Assembly (NCBI GenBank): GCA_025966295.1
Contig: JAOPVD010000237.1
Coordinates: 1-6,472 of the forward strand
Length of the DNA stretch: 6,472 bases
Direction of reading: 5' to 3'
Source of the DNA: Frankiales bacterium
GTDB taxonomy: Bacteria; Actinomycetota; Actinomycetes; Mycobacteriales; SCTD01
The notes under the pieces were generated by a model. It did no database searches and was not told the origin of the DNA. It saw only the letters and a program-made list of their open reading frames with translations. This document shows, piece by piece, positions 5,222 to 6,472 of this stretch. Numbering within the stretch: position 1 is the first letter of the stretch; each line of letters begins with the position of its first letter. The position numbers and the translations under genes are program-made.

Positions 5222-6439
5222 ATGTCCGAGGCCGTGATCGTCTCGACCGCCCGCACCCCCATCGGCCGTGCCTTCAAGGGCTCGCTCACGAGCGCCCGCC
5301 CTGACGACCTGGCCGCGTTCGCCGTCCAGACCGCGCTCGACAAGGTGCCCGGCCTGGACCCGCGTGAGATCGACGACCTCATGCTGGGCTGCGGCCAGCC
5401 CGCCGGCGAGGCGGGCTTCAACATCGGCCGCGCCGTCGCGGTGAAGCTCGGCTACGACTTCCTGCCCGGCACCACCGTCAACCGGTACTGCTCCTCGTCG
5501 CTGCAGACCACCCGGATGGCCTTCCACGCCATCAAGAGCGGCGAGGGCGAGGCCTTCATCTCCGCCGGCGTCGAGGCCGTCTCCCGCTTCGGCAGCGGCA
5601 TGTCCGACATCGGCGACGCGCAGAACCCGTTCTTCGCCGACGCCGTGGCCCGCAGCGCCAAGGCGGCCGAGGGCGGCGTCACCGACTGGCACGACCCGCG
5701 CGAGGACGGCAACGTCCCGGACGTCTACATCGCCATGGGCCAGACCGCGGAGAACGTCGCCCGTTGGAAGGGCATCAGCCGGGTCGACATGGACGAGTTC
5801 GCCGCCCGTTCGCAGAACCTCGCCGAGAAGGCCATCGCGGACGGCTTCTGGGACCGGGAGATCACCGCGTACACGCTGGCGGACGGCACGGTCGTCTCCG
5901 CCGACGACTGCCCGCGCGCCGGCGTCACCGCCGAGGGCATGGCCGGCCTCAAGCCGGTCTTCCGCCCGGACGGCCTGGTCACGGCCGGCAACGCCTGCCC
6001 GCTCAACGACGGCGCCGCCGCCGTCGTGATCATGAGCGCCGAGAAGGCCGCCGCCCTGGGCCTCACCCCGCTCGCCCGGATCGTGTCGACCGCCGTCACC
6101 GGCCTGTCGCCCGAGGTCATGGGCCACGGCCCGGCCGAGGCCATCAAGCTCGCCCTCAAGCGGGCCGGCAAGACGGTGGACGACATCGACCTGTACGAGA
6201 TCAACGAGGCCTTCGCGGCCCAGGTCCTGTCCTCCCAGCGCGAGGTCGGCATCGACCTCGACAAGCTCAACGTGCACGGCGGTGCCATCGCCGTCGGTCA
6301 CCCGTTCGGCATGACCGGCGCCCGCATCACCGGCACGCTGATCAACGGCCTGCAGACCCTCGACAAGCAGTTCGGCGTCGAGTCGATGTGCGTCGGCGGC
6401 GGCATGGGCATGGCGATGGTCATCGAGCGCCTCAGCTAG
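5222..6439 (+). CDS. fadA3: Acetyl-CoA C-acetyltransferase / 3-ketoacyl-CoA thiolase
   Basis: This complete 405-residue thiolase, a cytosolic tetramer in related enzymes, catalyses CoA-dependent cleavage of 3-ketoacyl-CoA (last step of beta-oxidation) or the reverse condensation of two acetyl-CoA. The acyl-accepting nucleophile is C90 in NRYCSSSLQ. The other active-site elements are NEAF (328-331), H360 in GHPFG and the acid/base C390 in MCVGGGMG. MGQTAENVA (172-180) belongs to the CoA-binding loop domain. S93 replaces the Gly of the commoner CSSGLQ motif, and GHPFGMTGAR replaces GHPxGASGAR. I take both as features of this actinobacterial subgroup rather than defects. The gene lies downstream of the esterase as in M. 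tuberculosis, where the neighbour is fadA3; the symbol rests on that context and the N-terminal resemblance. Codons are strongly C-ending, hinting at high expression. Chain-length preference, and whether it degrades or synthesises, cannot be read from the sequence. Confidence 0.93.
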   Translation: MSEAVIVSTARTPIGRAFKGSLTSARPDDLAAFAVQTALDKVPGLDPREIDDLMLGCGQPAGEAGFNIGRAVAVKLGYDFLPGTTVNRYCSSSLQTTRMAFHAIKSGEGEAFISAGVEAVSRFGSGMSDIGDAQNPFFADAVARSAKAAEGGVTDWHDPREDGNVPDVYIAMGQTAENVARWKGISRVDMDEFAARSQNLAEKAIADGFWDREITAYTLADGTVVSADDCPRAGVTAEGMAGLKPVFRPDGLVTAGNACPLNDGAAAVVIMSAEKAAALGLTPLARIVSTAVTGLSPEVMGHGPAEAIKLALKRAGKTVDDIDLYEINEAFAAQVLSSQREVGIDLDKLNVHGGAIAVGHPFGMTGARITGTLINGLQTLDKQFGVESMCVGGGMGMAMVIERLS

Positions 6440-6472
6440 ACCCCAGCACCTCCGACGGCCGGCCTCCCCTCG

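Noticed and set aside
4102..5424. A 440-codon minus-strand open frame opposite the esterase and the start of the thiolase.
   Set aside because: Low-complexity composition, no motif, and the plus strand carries complete catalytic motifs with strong ribosome binding sites.
5183..6301. A 372-codon minus-strand open frame opposite the thiolase.
   Set aside because: Antisense shadow of a fully conserved thiolase; the product is Gly/Val/Asp-rich without domain features.
6457..6464. Terminator hairpin after the thiolase gene based on GGCCGGCC.
   Set aside because: The 8-bp palindrome has no loop and the window ends 8 nt later, so a stem cannot be assessed. Such GC palindromes are common by chance here.

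Overview
The window is very GC-rich, and its third codon positions are almost always G or C. It uses GTG starts freely, and its gene set is typical of a high-GC Gram-positive bacterium (Actinomycetota). Nothing in it fixes the genus. The order thiolase / SGNH esterase / divergent cystathionine beta-synthase / cystathionine gamma-synthase recalls the Mycobacterium tuberculosis segment Rv1074c (fadA3), Rv1075c, Rv1077 (cbs), Rv1079 (metB), without lipU and pra. That comparison is from memory of the H37Rv map. I see no mobile elements, tRNA or rRNA genes, or CRISPR arrays.

Layout, left to right. (1) The last 11 codons of an unidentified plus-strand gene end at 36 and overlap, in a GTGA junction, a small GNAT acetyltransferase (33-455, plus). 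(2) Three minus-strand genes read from right to left and are spaced 27 and 31 nt apart: cystathionine beta-synthase (cbs, 4031-2661), cystathionine gamma-synthase/lyase (metB, 2633-1467) and a membrane-anchored or secreted caspase-like peptidase (1435-452). The peptidase ends tail to tail with the GNAT gene, and the two stop codons share one CTAG. (3) A 103-nt divergent intergenic region (4032-4134) holds both ribosome binding sites, a likely -10 box and a dyad. (4) Two plus-strand genes follow: an SGNH/GDSL esterase (4135-5178) and an acetyl-CoA acetyltransferase/3-ketoacyl-CoA thiolase (5222-6439). A 43-nt spacer with a small inverted repeat separates them.

How the genes work together. Cbs condenses homocysteine and serine to cystathionine. 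The MetB-family enzyme can split cystathionine to cysteine (reverse transsulfuration) or make it from an activated homoserine. The pair therefore links the methionine and cysteine pools, and the C-terminal CBS domains of Cbs are a likely S-adenosylmethionine sensor. The esterase and thiolase point to acyl/lipid turnover. The least expected element is the caspase-like peptidase as third gene of the sulfur operon. It has a single cysteine (the catalytic one), lacks the usual acidic residue two positions before that cysteine, and carries a degenerate calcium-binding-type loop. The rest is ordinary actinobacterial housekeeping, and I do not see a clear new multi-gene system.
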